Below, piece after piece: positions 1-6,227 of a DNA stretch of 12,840 bases (the first letter of the stretch is position 1; every line of letters starts with the position of its first letter). The position numbers and the translations under genes are program-made. Origin of the DNA: CBFGTJ01 sp965651815 (GTDB lineage Bacteria; Actinomycetota; Acidimicrobiia; Acidimicrobiales; Microtrichaceae); the NCBI GenBank assembly GCA_965651815.1, contig CBFGTJ010000085.1:1-12840 (forward strand), written 5' to 3'. The notes beneath the pieces are model-generated. The model was not told the origin of the DNA. It saw only the letters and a list, made by a program, of their open reading frames with translations, and searched no databases.

Positions 1-85
1 CGACTGCCGGGCATAGAGCGCGGCTCGACCCCGGAGGACCGTCGCCGTGGACCGGCGGTTCGAGCGCGAGCGAGTCGGGGCAGCC

Positions 86-148
86 ATGACCAACGAGTGG
101 GAGATGGTGACGGTGCGCAACGCACCGTTCGACCTACTAAGCCGCTGA
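86..148 (+). other. 20-codon ORF ending at the junction with the hyuB remnant
   Basis: An ATG at 86 with a GGGG stretch about 6 bases upstream opens a frame of 20 codons (MTNEWEMVTVRNAPFDLLSR) that stops with TGA at 146-148. It is in the same frame as the hyuB remnant that follows but is separated from it by that stop. I do not recognise the peptide. It could be the first codons of a gene whose body was lost, or chance. Bases 1-85 hold nothing I can assign; all three forward frames read as low-complexity Arg/Gly-rich translation there. The stretch from about 130 to 190 is less GC-rich than its surroundings, which fits a junction. Confidence 0.25.
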
Positions 149-571
149 ACGAGCGGGATCTCTCATCACTCGGTAGCCAAACCTACGGAGTTCACCAACA
201 CGCTGAACACGCCGATCGAGGCGTTGGAGCGCGCGTTCCCCGTGCGGGTGCTGCGCCAGCGGCTGCGGCGGGGCAGCGGTGGTGCGGGCGCGGCGCCCGG
301 CGGCGACGGCATCGAGCGCGACCTGCAGGTGCTCGACGACGTCACCCTGTCGCTCATCACCGAGCGCCGCGAGTCGGCGCCGTGGGGCCTCGCCGGCGGC
401 GAGCCCGGTGCGACGGGGGAGAACTGGCTGCTGCCCGGTGGCGACGAGTCCCGCGCCGAGCGCCTACCCGACAAGAGCACGGTGCGGCTGCGCGCGGGCG
501 ACGTGCTGCGCATGCTCACCCCCGGCGGCGGCGGTTGGGGATCCCCGGACGCCCGACCGCGGCGGGGCTGA
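149..571 (+). pseudogene. hydantoinase B/oxoprolinase (HyuB) C-terminal remnant
   Basis: From about 188 the frame reads like the last ~125 residues of the HyuB family: a TNTLNTPIEALERAFPVRV block (about 194-250), an LRRGSGGAG block, a GGDGIERD block, TLSLITERRESAPWGLAGGEPG, and the terminal glycine-rich DVLRMLTPGGGGWGSPD just before TGA at 569-571. HyuB proteins are normally above 500 residues and act with HyuA in ATP-dependent opening of 5-oxoproline or hydantoin rings. Here the frame is closed by a stop at 146-148, the only in-frame start codon is a TTG at 224 inside the conserved block, and no HyuA is visible. I read it as a 5'-deleted, non-functional relic. A missing part in another frame was looked for and not found. 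Family assignment is firm; its dead status is an inference. Confidence 0.75.
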
Positions 572-635
572 CCGCGCGAGGTCGTGCAGCGCGTCGAGCC
601 ATCCGGTGCTGCGCCGGTGACACCCCGGGAAGAGC

Positions 636-652
636 ACCCGGCGCCGCCGGGT
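636..652 (+). terminator. GC-rich hairpin after the hyuB remnant
   Basis: ACCCGGC (636-642) pairs perfectly with GCCGGGT (646-652) across a 3-base loop. No T-run follows, as is common for actinobacterial terminators. It lies 8 bases before the operator of the next gene and could insulate it from readthrough. The rest of the 118-base gap after the remnant (572-689) holds only the operator and promoter listed separately. Confidence 0.35.
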
Positions 653-660
653 TGGCTCAC

Positions 661-676
661 TTGACCGGGCGGTCAA
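661..676. promoter_or_regulatory. palindromic operator (TetR type) before the SDR gene
   Basis: TTGACCG-GG-CGGTCAA is a perfect 7-base inverted repeat with a 2-base spacer. On the left side the match to the second site in this window (12476-12495) extends to ACTTGACCG (659-667). Symmetric 16-20 bp sites with short arms and a 2-base centre, overlapping a promoter, are typical of TetR-family repressors. It lies 13 bases before the ATG at 690, so a bound protein would cover the promoter. The regulator gene is not in the window. Confidence 0.8.
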
Positions 677-682
677 TAAAGT
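677..682 (+). promoter_or_regulatory. -10 hexamer TAAAGT of the SDR gene
   Basis: TAAAGT fits the actinobacterial TAnnnT -10 pattern and is followed by 7 bases and then the ATG, so transcription would start at or next to the start codon. No Shine-Dalgarno sequence lies between. It directly abuts the right arm of the operator. Confidence 0.5.
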
Positions 683-689
683 CCGGAAC

Positions 690-1469
690 ATGCTGGAACT
701 CAACGGAGCATCTGCACTCGTGACCGGTGGGGCCTCGGGTCTCGGTGAGGCCTCGGTCCGGGCCCTCGCCGAGCAGGGCGCGAAGGTCGTCGTCCTCGAC
801 CTGGACCGCCAGGCCGAGAAGGGCGAGGCCCTCGCCAAGGAGGTCGGAGGTGTGTTCGCCCCGGCGGACGTCACCGACACCGACCAGGTCATCGCCGCGG
901 TCGAGGCCGCCAAGGAGCTCGGCCCGCTGCGCGCCGTGATCAACTCGGCCGGCGTCGGGTGGGCGACCCGCACCATCGGTCGTGACGGCACCTACGAGTC
1001 CGCACACGACCTGGAGATGTTCCGCAAGGTCATCGACATCAACCTGGTCGGCACCTTCAACGTGACCCGCCTCGCCGCCACCGCGATGTCGACCACCGAC
1101 CCGGTCGACGAGGACGGCGCCCGCGGCGCGATCGTCAACACCGCGTCGGTCGCCGCGCTCGAGGGGCAGGTGGGCCAGGCCGCCTACACCGCCTCCAAGG
1201 CCGGTGTCGTGGGCCTCACCCTGGTGCTCGCCCGTGACCTCGCGCCGGTCGGCATCCGCTGCAACACGATCATCCCCGGGTTCTTCGACACCCCGATCTA
1301 CGGCGGCAACGAGGACCTGAAGAACCACCTCGTGAAGGACACGCTGTTCCCGAAGCGGCTCGGCCACGCCTCGGAGTACGCGTCGCTGGCGATCGAGCTG
1401 ATCCGCAACAGCTACATCAACGGCGAGTCGGTGCGCATCGACACCGGCACCCGCATGCAGCCCAAGTGA
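690..1469 (+). CDS. SDR-family 3-hydroxyacyl-CoA dehydrogenase (HSD10-like)
   Basis: The product (259 residues) is a classical short-chain dehydrogenase. It has the dinucleotide motif TGGASGLG (residues 12-19), Asp37 after beta-strand 2 (which favours NAD over NADP), NSAG (85-88), Asn118, and catalytic Ser153, Tyr166 and Lys170. The C-terminal stretch PKRLGHASEYASLA...GESVRIDTGTRMQPK matches the ending typical of the type-2 3-hydroxyacyl-CoA dehydrogenase (HSD17B10) group, which oxidises 3-hydroxyacyl-CoA or 3-hydroxy-2-methylacyl-CoA in the third step of beta-oxidation. Length is normal. The ATG at 690 is chosen because it starts directly at the Rossmann fold and lies 7 bases from a -10 hexamer. 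The gene stands alone behind a TetR-type operator that recurs before the acyl-CoA dehydrogenase at 12513, which supports a role in fatty-acyl or branched-acyl degradation. The exact substrate is unknown. Confidence 0.9.
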   Translation: MLELNGASALVTGGASGLGEASVRALAEQGAKVVVLDLDRQAEKGEALAKEVGGVFAPADVTDTDQVIAAVEAAKELGPLRAVINSAGVGWATRTIGRDGTYESAHDLEMFRKVIDINLVGTFNVTRLAATAMSTTDPVDEDGARGAIVNTASVAALEGQVGQAAYTASKAGVVGLTLVLARDLAPVGIRCNTIIPGFFDTPIYGGNEDLKNHLVKDTLFPKRLGHASEYASLAIELIRNSYINGESVRIDTGTRMQPK

Positions 1470-1484
1470 GCTGAACCGTCGAGA

Positions 1485-1525
1485 GGGGCTGACCGCCCCA
1501 GAGCTCCGCTGACAGGGGGGTCAGC
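1485..1525. terminator. two adjacent hairpins between convergent genes
   Basis: GGGGC (1485-1489) pairs with GCCCC (1495-1499), and GCTGAC (1508-1513) pairs with GTCAGC (1520-1525). They fill the gap between the SDR stop (1469) and the stop of the minus-strand oxidase (1521-1523), and the second hairpin overlaps that stop. This is a plausible bidirectional terminator, although no T-tract is present. Confidence 0.4.
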
Positions 1526-2744
1526 CGAGGGGGTCCGGTGACCGACCGGGCCCCCTCGACGCGTCCCGGGCCAGTTCCAGCAGCACCGAGCGGTCGAGCT
1601 CGGAGATGTCGGTGCACCCGGTGAGCGCCAGGGCGACGTCCAGGTCGGCGCGCAGCACGTCCAGCACGTGGCGCACGCCCTGCTCGCCGCGCGCCGCGAC
1701 GGCCCACGCCCACGCCCGGCCGACCAGGCACGCCCTGGCCCCCATCGCCAGGTACTTCGCGACGTCCAGGCCGGTGCGGATCCCGCCGTCGACGAGCACC
1801 TCGACCCGGTCGCCGACCGCGTCGACGACCGCGGGCAGCGCCGCGGCGGTGGAGCTCACCGAGTCGAGCTGGCGCCCGCCGTGGTTCGACACGATCACCG
1901 CGTCGGCACCCGCGTCCGCGGCACGCCGCGCGTCGTCGGCGTCGAGCACGCCCTTCAGCGCGAGCGGGCCGCTCCAGTGCTCCCGCACCCATGCGATGTC
2001 GTCCCAAGTGACGCTCGGGTCGAACTGGGAGTCCACCCAGTCGCGGAACGCGTCGGGGGTGCGCGCCCCGGGCACCGCCTCCTCGAGGTTGCCGAACGTG
2101 AGCGGCTTGCCGTCGATCGGCACGTCCTTGATCCAGCGGGGGTGGGTCGCCAGGTCGATCGCCCGACGCAGCTTCGCCCACGGGGTCACCTCGCCGACCA
2201 TCGCGTTGCGGGTGTCGCGGTGGCGCGCACCGACCACCGCCAGGTCGACGGTGAGCACCAGCACCGGGCAGCCCGCGGCGGTCGCCCTCGCGATCAGCTG
2301 CTCGGCGTAGCCGCGGTCGCGCATGACGTAGAGCTGGAACCACGGCGGCCGGCTGGTCGCCCCGGCGACCTCCTCGATCCCGCAGATCGACACGGTGGAC
2401 TCGACGAACGGCACCCCCACGGCCTCCGCCGCGCGTGCAGCCTGCACCTCGGCACGGCGGGCGAACATCCCGGCGAGCCCGACCGGCGCCAGCACCACCG
2501 GCTGGGAGAGCTGCTGGCCGAGCACCTCGGTCGCCTGGCCCCGCCGGCTGACGTCGCGCAGCACGCGCTGGCGCAGCAGCACCGACTCGAGGTCGGTGAC
2601 GTTCGCGCGCATCGTCGTCTCCTCGTACGCGCCGCCGTCGATGTAGTCGAACAGCTGGCGGGGGAGCCGCCTACGGGCGAGCTCGCGGTAGTCGAGCACC
2701 GTCGCGGGTGCGAGGCCGAGTGGTCGGTCCGCGGAGAATCGCAT
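1521..2744 (-). CDS. FMN-dependent alpha-hydroxy-acid dehydrogenase/oxidase (lactate dehydrogenase-like)
   Basis: The 407-residue product belongs to the FMN-binding (S)-2-hydroxy-acid dehydrogenase family (LldD, glycolate oxidase, mandelate dehydrogenase), which oxidises a 2-hydroxy acid to the 2-oxo acid. It shows, in order, the N-terminal YRELARRRLPRQLFDYIDGG block, PVVLAPVGLAG (FMN loop), PWFQLYVMRDR, LTVDLAVVGARHRD, LALKGVLDADDA with the flavin-contacting Lys, and SNHGGRQLD with catalytic His288 and substrate-binding Arg291. A second phosphate-binding block, VDGGIRTGLDVAKYLAMGA, follows. Length matches the family. The second residue of the usual GRR motif is Ala here (GARHRD). The ATG at 2744 lies 7 bases behind a TACGGT hexamer and no Shine-Dalgarno is present, suggesting a leaderless message. 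The actual substrate (L-lactate, glycolate or another acid) cannot be read from sequence. Confidence 0.9.
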   Translation of the reverse strand: MRFSADRPLGLAPATVLDYRELARRRLPRQLFDYIDGGAYEETTMRANVTDLESVLLRQRVLRDVSRRGQATEVLGQQLSQPVVLAPVGLAGMFARRAEVQAARAAEAVGVPFVESTVSICGIEEVAGATSRPPWFQLYVMRDRGYAEQLIARATAAGCPVLVLTVDLAVVGARHRDTRNAMVGEVTPWAKLRRAIDLATHPRWIKDVPIDGKPLTFGNLEEAVPGARTPDAFRDWVDSQFDPSVTWDDIAWVREHWSGPLALKGVLDADDARRAADAGADAVIVSNHGGRQLDSVSSTAAALPAVVDAVGDRVEVLVDGGIRTGLDVAKYLAMGARACLVGRAWAWAVAARGEQGVRHVLDVLRADLDVALALTGCTDISELDRSVLLELARDASRGPGRSPDPLG

Positions 2745-2751
2745 GTGGGGA

Positions 2752-2757
2752 ACCGTA
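2752..2757 (-). promoter_or_regulatory. -10 hexamer TACGGT of the hydroxy-acid dehydrogenase gene
   Basis: Read on the minus strand, TACGGT fits TAnnnT and is separated from the ATG at 2744 by 7 bases. This spacing implies a leaderless transcript. No convincing -35 box was seen. Confidence 0.4.
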
Positions 2758-2790
2758 GGTGGAGCGCCCCGGCCCGCGCGGCGCTCGCGG

Positions 2791-3054
2791 TCACGGCGGC
2801 TGGACGTTGCTCCTGATGTCGGGTCCCTCGTCCCCGTAGTGGTCGAGGAACTCCATGAGGTCGTCGACCGACACCGCGAGCGGTTCGCTGTGCAGCGCTT
2901 CGGGGTGGAGGTACGGGTACCGCGGTGGCTCCGACCCGATCGCGCTCGTGCCGCGCCATCGGATCGAACGCCGGCGTCGACCACCGGCCGGACGGTCGGC
3001 AGCGCCCCGACGCTCGTCGTCGGTCGGATCCCCGGTGTGGTGCGGCTTCGCCAT
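2791..3054 (-). CDS. small hypothetical protein, 87 residues
   Basis: I do not recognise this protein. The ATG at 3054 is preceded by a good ribosome-binding site (GAGAAAGG, 7 bases away) and, further up, by a TAGGCT -10 hexamer at 3088-3093, which is the main support for a real gene. The N-terminal half is basic and disordered-looking (Arg-rich run near residues 27-34). The C-terminal half is acidic and more gene-like (YPYLHPEALHSEPLAVSVDD, then LMEFLDHYGDEGPDIRSN). No membrane segment or signal peptide is seen. It sits between the oxidase and the HAD phosphatase on the same strand, with 46 bases to the oxidase. An in-frame ATG at 3072 would add six residues but lacks the ribosome site. Confidence 0.5.
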   Translation of the reverse strand: MAKPHHTGDPTDDERRGAADRPAGGRRRRSIRWRGTSAIGSEPPRYPYLHPEALHSEPLAVSVDDLMEFLDHYGDEGPDIRSNVQPP

Positions 3055-3087
3055 TGCGCCGCCTTTCTCCACGTCGTTGTGGGACCC

Positions 3088-3093
3088 AGCCTA
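3088..3093 (-). promoter_or_regulatory. -10 hexamer TAGGCT before the small hypothetical gene
   Basis: TAGGCT on the minus strand would start a transcript near 3081, giving a leader of about 27 bases that carries the GAGAAAGG ribosome site. It lies in the 81-base gap behind the HAD phosphatase stop. Confidence 0.4.
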
Positions 3094-3135
3094 GGACCGG
3101 CTCGCCGGGCTCGCCGGTCGACCCGCGGCCGCTGC

Positions 3136-3843
3136 TCAGCCGTCGAACGCGCGGGCGGTCGGGGTGAACACCTCGACGCCGGTCGGCATGCGGCGCCGGC
3201 TGCCCATCCAGAGGCGGTGGTCCGCGAGCTCGAGCAGCTCGTGGTCGCCGGAGGAGTTGCCGTAGGCCCACAGCTCGACGCCCTGGAGCCGGCCATCACC
3301 GGGCTGGCCCAGCCACTCGCGCAGCCGGACGGCCTTCTGCCCGGCCCGCACGTTCGGGCGGGCGAGCTCGCCGGTGAGCCGCCCGTCCCGCACCGCCGGC
3401 TCCACCGCGATGACGTGGTGCACCCCGAGGGCCTCGGCGAGCGGCTCGAGGTAGTAGACGAGCGACGCCGAGACGAACACGACGTCGTGGCCTGCATCGC
3501 GGTGCTGCTCGAGGCGCCGCAGCACCTCCGGCCGCAGCTCGTCCGCGAGCAGGGTCCGTGCGTACTGCTCGCCCAGGAGGCGGAGCTCGCGCTCCTCCCT
3601 GCCCGCGAACAGCATGCGGATGAGCTCCTCCTTCAACGCGTCGCGGTCGCGCGCCGGCACGCGCCGACGGGCGCCGAGCAGCCCGAGCCGGGCCACCGCA
3701 CGGGCGAACCGTTGCCGGCCCGCCGCGAGCGCGAGGAAGGGCACCAGGGTGTCGCGCCGCGACAGCGTGCCGTCGAAGTCGAACGCGGCCACGCGGCGCA
3801 GCGCGCGGTCGGCACGGGGCGTGTGCGGTGACGGGTCGGCCAC
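3136..3843 (-). CDS. HAD-IB family hydrolase (phosphoserine-phosphatase-like)
   Basis: The 235-residue product carries the four haloacid-dehalogenase motifs. Motif I is FDFDGTLSRRDT with nucleophile Asp22 and acid/base Asp24. Motif II is VFVSAS (122-127), motif III has Lys170 in GQKAVRLREW, and motif IV is YGNSSGDHELL. The DGTL(S/T)RRDT start and the GNSxGD form of motif IV are typical of the TIGR01490 (HAD-IB-hyp1) subgroup, related to SerB and PgpC; substrates are phosphomonoesters, here unknown. No membrane segment is seen. The GTG at 3843 lies 5 bases after the TAG stop of the SRPBCC gene, so the two are probably co-transcribed and coupled. A later GTG just before motif I (near 3792) could also be the start, because the first 17 residues are not conserved-looking. 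Confidence 0.85.
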   Translation of the reverse strand: MADPSPHTPRADRALRRVAAFDFDGTLSRRDTLVPFLALAAGRQRFARAVARLGLLGARRRVPARDRDALKEELIRMLFAGREERELRLLGEQYARTLLADELRPEVLRRLEQHRDAGHDVVFVSASLVYYLEPLAEALGVHHVIAVEPAVRDGRLTGELARPNVRAGQKAVRLREWLGQPGDGRLQGVELWAYGNSSGDHELLELADHRLWMGSRRRMPTGVEVFTPTARAFDG

Positions 3844-3848
3844 GGTCG

Positions 3849-4301
3849 CTACAGCGCGCTCGAGGTGTTGGTCACGTACGCCTCGAGGCGGGCCAGCGTG
3901 CGCTCCATGTTCGGCAGGTTGCGCTCGCCCCAGCGCATCAGCCGCACGTACGGCTTCGCCCTGGACTGCGACCAGTCGAAGGTCTCGGTCACCCGGGTGC
4001 CGCCCTCGACGGGCTCGAACTCGTAGCGCCAGCGCCAGCCGCCGATGTGCGCCCAGGCGATCCTGCGGCCCTCCTCGTACTCGACGACCCGGTTCGAGAT
4101 GACGTACGGCACGCCGATGCGCATGGAGGTCGAGAAGCGGTCGCCGAGCGCGAGCTTGCGGCTGCCGCCGCGCACCCCGCGGACGGTGCCGGACCCGTCG
4201 ATGACGTGGTGCAGCGAGGGATCGGCGACGACGTCGAAGAGCTTCTGCGGCTCGGCTGCGATGACCCTCGACGTGGAGACCCGTTCGTTCGTGGCGGCCA
4301 T
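3849..4301 (-). CDS. SRPBCC family protein (polyketide cyclase/START-like)
   Basis: The product (150 residues) has the SRPBCC order: a beta-strand (VSTSRVIAAEP), the helix motif PQKLFDVVADPSLHHVIDGSG, repeated strands (LALGDRFSTSMRIG, ISNRVVEYEEGRRIAWAH, WRYEFEPVEGGTRVTETFDW) and a long C-terminal helix (NLPNMERTLARLEAYV). Such helix-grip proteins bind hydrophobic ligands in a cavity and include cyclases, ATPase activators and lipid carriers; no specific role can be assigned. Length is normal. The ATG at 4301 follows a TACGAT hexamer by 6 bases with no ribosome site, so it is probably leaderless. It is upstream of, and apparently in one transcript with, the HAD hydrolase. Confidence 0.85.
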   Translation of the reverse strand: MAATNERVSTSRVIAAEPQKLFDVVADPSLHHVIDGSGTVRGVRGGSRKLALGDRFSTSMRIGVPYVISNRVVEYEEGRRIAWAHIGGWRWRYEFEPVEGGTRVTETFDWSQSRAKPYVRLMRWGERNLPNMERTLARLEAYVTNTSSAL

Positions 4302-4307
4302 GGGTGG

Positions 4308-4313
4308 ATCGTA
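4308..4313 (-). promoter_or_regulatory. -10 hexamer TACGAT of the SRPBCC/HAD pair
   Basis: TACGAT on the minus strand, six bases before the ATG at 4301, fits TAnnnT leaderless spacing. It lies in the 34-base gap after the TIGR01777 gene, so the SRPBCC/HAD pair may have its own promoter instead of relying on readthrough. Confidence 0.45.
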
Positions 4314-4335
4314 GGACCTGCGCCCCGACCCGGGC

Positions 4336-5235
4336 TCAGCCGAGGATCTCGCGCAGCGCCACCTCGAGGCGCGGGTGGGTGAAGCCGAACCCCGCCTCCG
4401 TGAGCTTCCCGGGCACGATCCGCTGGCTCGTGAGCAGCAGCGAGTCCGCCAGCTCCCGTCCGAACAGCAGGCGCGGCCCGAACATCGGGATGATCGTGGT
4501 CGGTCGTCGCAGCACCCTGCCCAGGGTCCTGGCGTACTCGGAGTTGGTCACCGGCTCGGGGGCGACGAGGTTCACCGGACCCGACAGGTCCGCCTCGAGC
4601 AGGAAGCGGATCGCGCGGGTCTCGTCGTGCAGGGAGATCCAGCTGAGGTACTGCCTGCCCGACCCGGAGCGTCCGCCGAGCCCCGCCCGGAAGAAGGGCA
4701 GCTGCCGTGCGAGCGCACCACCCTCGGTCGCCAGCACGACGCCGCTGCGCAGGTGCGCCACCCGCACGCCCGCCTGCTCGGCGGGAGCGGTCGCGGCCTC
4801 CCACGCCTGGCACACGTCCGCGGTGAAGTCGTCACCGGCCGGGCCGGACTCGTCGGTGATCCGGTCGCCCGTGTCGCCGTAGTAGCCGACCCCCGAGGCC
4901 GACAGCAGCACCGCGGGCGGGCGCCGCAGCTTGGCGATCGCCCTCGAGAGCAGGGTGGTGCCGTCGACCCGCGAGCCCATGATCAGGCGCTTGCGGTCCT
5001 CGGTCCACCTCGCGTCGCCGATGCCCGCCCCGGCCAGGTGCACCACCGCGTCGAGGCCCTCGAGGGCCTCGCCGTCGATCGTCTCCCGCACCGGGTCCCA
5101 GGCGACGGGCGTGGTGCCCGGGGCCACCGCCGACCCCGGGCGCGCGAGCGCGAGGACCTCGTGGCCCTCGGCGCGCAGGTCGCGCACGAGGCGGGTGCCG
5201 ATCAGGCCCGTCGAACCCGAGACGGCGACGCGCAC
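4336..5235 (-). CDS. TIGR01777 family NAD(P)-binding epimerase (YfcH/SDR39U1-like)
   Basis: The 299-residue product is an atypical extended SDR. It has GSTGLIGTRLV at residues 7-17 for the dinucleotide, VVHLAGAGIGDARWTEDRK, SASGVGYYGDTGD near residue 115, a WISLHDETRAIRFLLE block, and the C-terminal DUF1731 tail (FGRELADSLLLTSQRIVPGKL...FTHPRLEVALREIL). The family is widespread and its reaction is not established. In Mycobacterium tuberculosis the homologue Rv2216 sits between dlaT (E2) and lipB; here it lies about 3 kb from the equivalent genes and on the opposite strand. The GTG start at 5235 follows the DprE2-like stop (5237-5239) by a single base, so translation is almost certainly coupled. 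Confidence 0.9.
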   Translation of the reverse strand: MRVAVSGSTGLIGTRLVRDLRAEGHEVLALARPGSAVAPGTTPVAWDPVRETIDGEALEGLDAVVHLAGAGIGDARWTEDRKRLIMGSRVDGTTLLSRAIAKLRRPPAVLLSASGVGYYGDTGDRITDESGPAGDDFTADVCQAWEAATAPAEQAGVRVAHLRSGVVLATEGGALARQLPFFRAGLGGRSGSGRQYLSWISLHDETRAIRFLLEADLSGPVNLVAPEPVTNSEYARTLGRVLRRPTTIIPMFGPRLLFGRELADSLLLTSQRIVPGKLTEAGFGFTHPRLEVALREILG

Positions 5236-5236
5236 G

Positions 5237-6007
5237 TCAGGCGGCCCGCTCGCTCACCTTGCGCCACAGCGATCTCGGCAGCAGGCGGAACACGAAGAAC
5301 GGGTACTTGAGCACCGGCGGCGCCCACACGACCTCCGTGCCCTTCGTGAGGCCCTCGGCGATCAGCTCGGCGACCTTCTCCGGGGTGGTCGAGAACGGCG
5401 CGGGCGACATGCCCTCGGTCATCTTCGTGTGCACGAAGCCGGGCCGGACGACCATCACCCGCACGCCGGTGCCGACGAGCCGGTCGCCGAGCCCCTGCGC
5501 GAACGCGTCGAGCCCCGCCTTGGTCGAGCCGTAGACGAAGTTGTCCTTGCGGGCCCGCAGCCCCGCGACCGAGGACATCACGACGATGGTGCCGTGCCCC
5601 TGCCGGCGCAGGCGGTCGGCGGCCACGAGGCACGACGAGACCAGCCCGCCGTAGTTCACCATCGCGGCGGTGGCGGCGAAGGTCGGGTCCGCCTCGAACG
5701 CCTCCTGGCTGCCGAGGATTCCCGCCGGGACGTAGACGAGGTCGATGTCGCCGAACTCGTCGAAGACGTCGCCGATGACCTTCGGGTGGCTCGCGGTGTC
5801 GGTGGCCTCCCAGTGGCGCAGCTCGACGCGGGTCGCGCCCGCGGCCCGGAGGTCCTCCGCGACGTCCTCCATGCCGTCCTCGGGGCGCCCCGCGAGGACG
5901 ACGGTGCGGCACCGGCCCTGGATGAGCCGGCGGCACACGGCACGACCGATGTCGGAGCCGCCGCCCAGGACGAGCACCGACTGGACCTCTCCCAACGCGT
6001 CGCGCAC
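5237..6007 (-). CDS. SDR reductase similar to DprE2 (decaprenylphospho-erythro-pentofuranosid-2-ulose 2-reductase)
   Basis: Counting from the GTG at 6007 gives 256 residues, the usual DprE2 length (about 254). The N-terminus RDALGEVQSVLVLGGGSDIG aligns with the DprE2 start. Further features are MSSVAG (144-149), FVYGSTKAGLDAF with catalytic Tyr159 and Lys163, VVRPGFVHTKM, and the ending VVWAPPVLKYPFFVFRLLPRSLWRK, close in pattern to Rv3791. DprE2 reduces the keto-intermediate in decaprenyl-phosphoryl-arabinose synthesis for arabinogalactan. Its partner flavoprotein DprE1 is not adjacent; the neighbour is the coupled TIGR01777 gene, so this may be a paralogue with another polyprenyl-linked or lipid substrate. 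An AGGGGAGG ribosome site precedes the GTG. An in-frame ATG at 6055, 6 bases behind a TATCCT hexamer, would add 16 residues as a leaderless start. Confidence 0.75.
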   Translation of the reverse strand: MRDALGEVQSVLVLGGGSDIGRAVCRRLIQGRCRTVVLAGRPEDGMEDVAEDLRAAGATRVELRHWEATDTASHPKVIGDVFDEFGDIDLVYVPAGILGSQEAFEADPTFAATAAMVNYGGLVSSCLVAADRLRRQGHGTIVVMSSVAGLRARKDNFVYGSTKAGLDAFAQGLGDRLVGTGVRVMVVRPGFVHTKMTEGMSPAPFSTTPEKVAELIAEGLTKGTEVVWAPPVLKYPFFVFRLLPRSLWRKVSERAA

Positions 6008-6061
6008 GTGGCCTCCCCTGGAGTGGGCGTGGCGACCCCCCTCCGGGGCCGTCATCGCAGG

Positions 6062-6067
6062 AGGATA
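6062..6067 (-). promoter_or_regulatory. -10 hexamer TATCCT of the DprE2-like/TIGR01777 operon
   Basis: TATCCT on the minus strand is six bases before an in-frame ATG (6055). Transcription from here would give either a leaderless message starting at that ATG or a 48-base leader reaching the Shine-Dalgarno-preceded GTG at 6007. Confidence 0.4.
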
Positions 6068-6101
6068 CCGACCCCGGATGGGAGCACGTTCCGACCGGGC
6101 C

Positions 6102-6107
6102 TAGGGT
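6102..6107 (+). promoter_or_regulatory. -10 hexamer TAGGGT of the membrane microprotein gene
   Basis: TAGGGT fits TAnnnT and is eight bases before the GTG at 6116, predicting a leaderless or near-leaderless transcript. It is arranged back-to-back with the minus-strand TATCCT promoter at 6062-6067. No clear -35 box is visible. Confidence 0.45.
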
Positions 6108-6115
6108 TGCCGGCC

Positions 6116-6205
6116 GTGAGCACGAGGATGCTGATCATCCTGTCCCTGATCTGCGGCCTGGCGATCCTCATCGCGTTCGCCGTGCAGGCGCTGCAGATCA
6201 TCTGA
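6116..6205 (+). CDS. 29-residue single-span membrane microprotein
   Basis: GTG at 6116 to TGA at 6203-6205 encodes MSTRMLIILS-LICGLAILIAF-AVQALQII. A short positively charged start (Arg4) is followed by about 20 almost purely hydrophobic residues and then AVQALQII, a typical single transmembrane helix with the N-terminus probably inside. There is no signal-peptidase site or lipobox. Support comes from the TAGGGT hexamer at leaderless distance, from the clean hydrophobic segment starting in frame with that promoter, and from its position in an otherwise empty gap between divergent and convergent neighbours. I do not know a family for it. It is too short for most gene callers. Chance cannot be excluded, since GC-rich frames readily give Leu/Ala/Val runs, though the repeated Ile codons here are less expected. 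Confidence 0.5.
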   Translation: MSTRMLIILSLICGLAILIAFAVQALQII

Positions 6206-6227
6206 GGAACGGCCGCCCCGCCCCCGC

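Noticed and set aside
55..80. GGTTCGAG at 57-64, resembling a tRNA T-loop that could mark an integration site near the hyuB break
   Set aside because: No acceptor stem, anticodon arm or D-arm can be paired around it, and no integrase or direct repeat is present.
1668..2816. 382-codon plus-strand frame opposite the hydroxy-acid dehydrogenase
   Set aside because: The minus strand carries clear FMN-enzyme motifs; the plus frame has shadow composition (Arg/His/Pro) and no domain.
3086..3831. Long plus-strand open frame (2743-3831, 362 codons) opposite the HAD hydrolase
   Set aside because: It is antisense to recognised genes, rich in Arg/Ala/Pro with no motif, and is explained by the absence of stops in GC-rich complementary frames.
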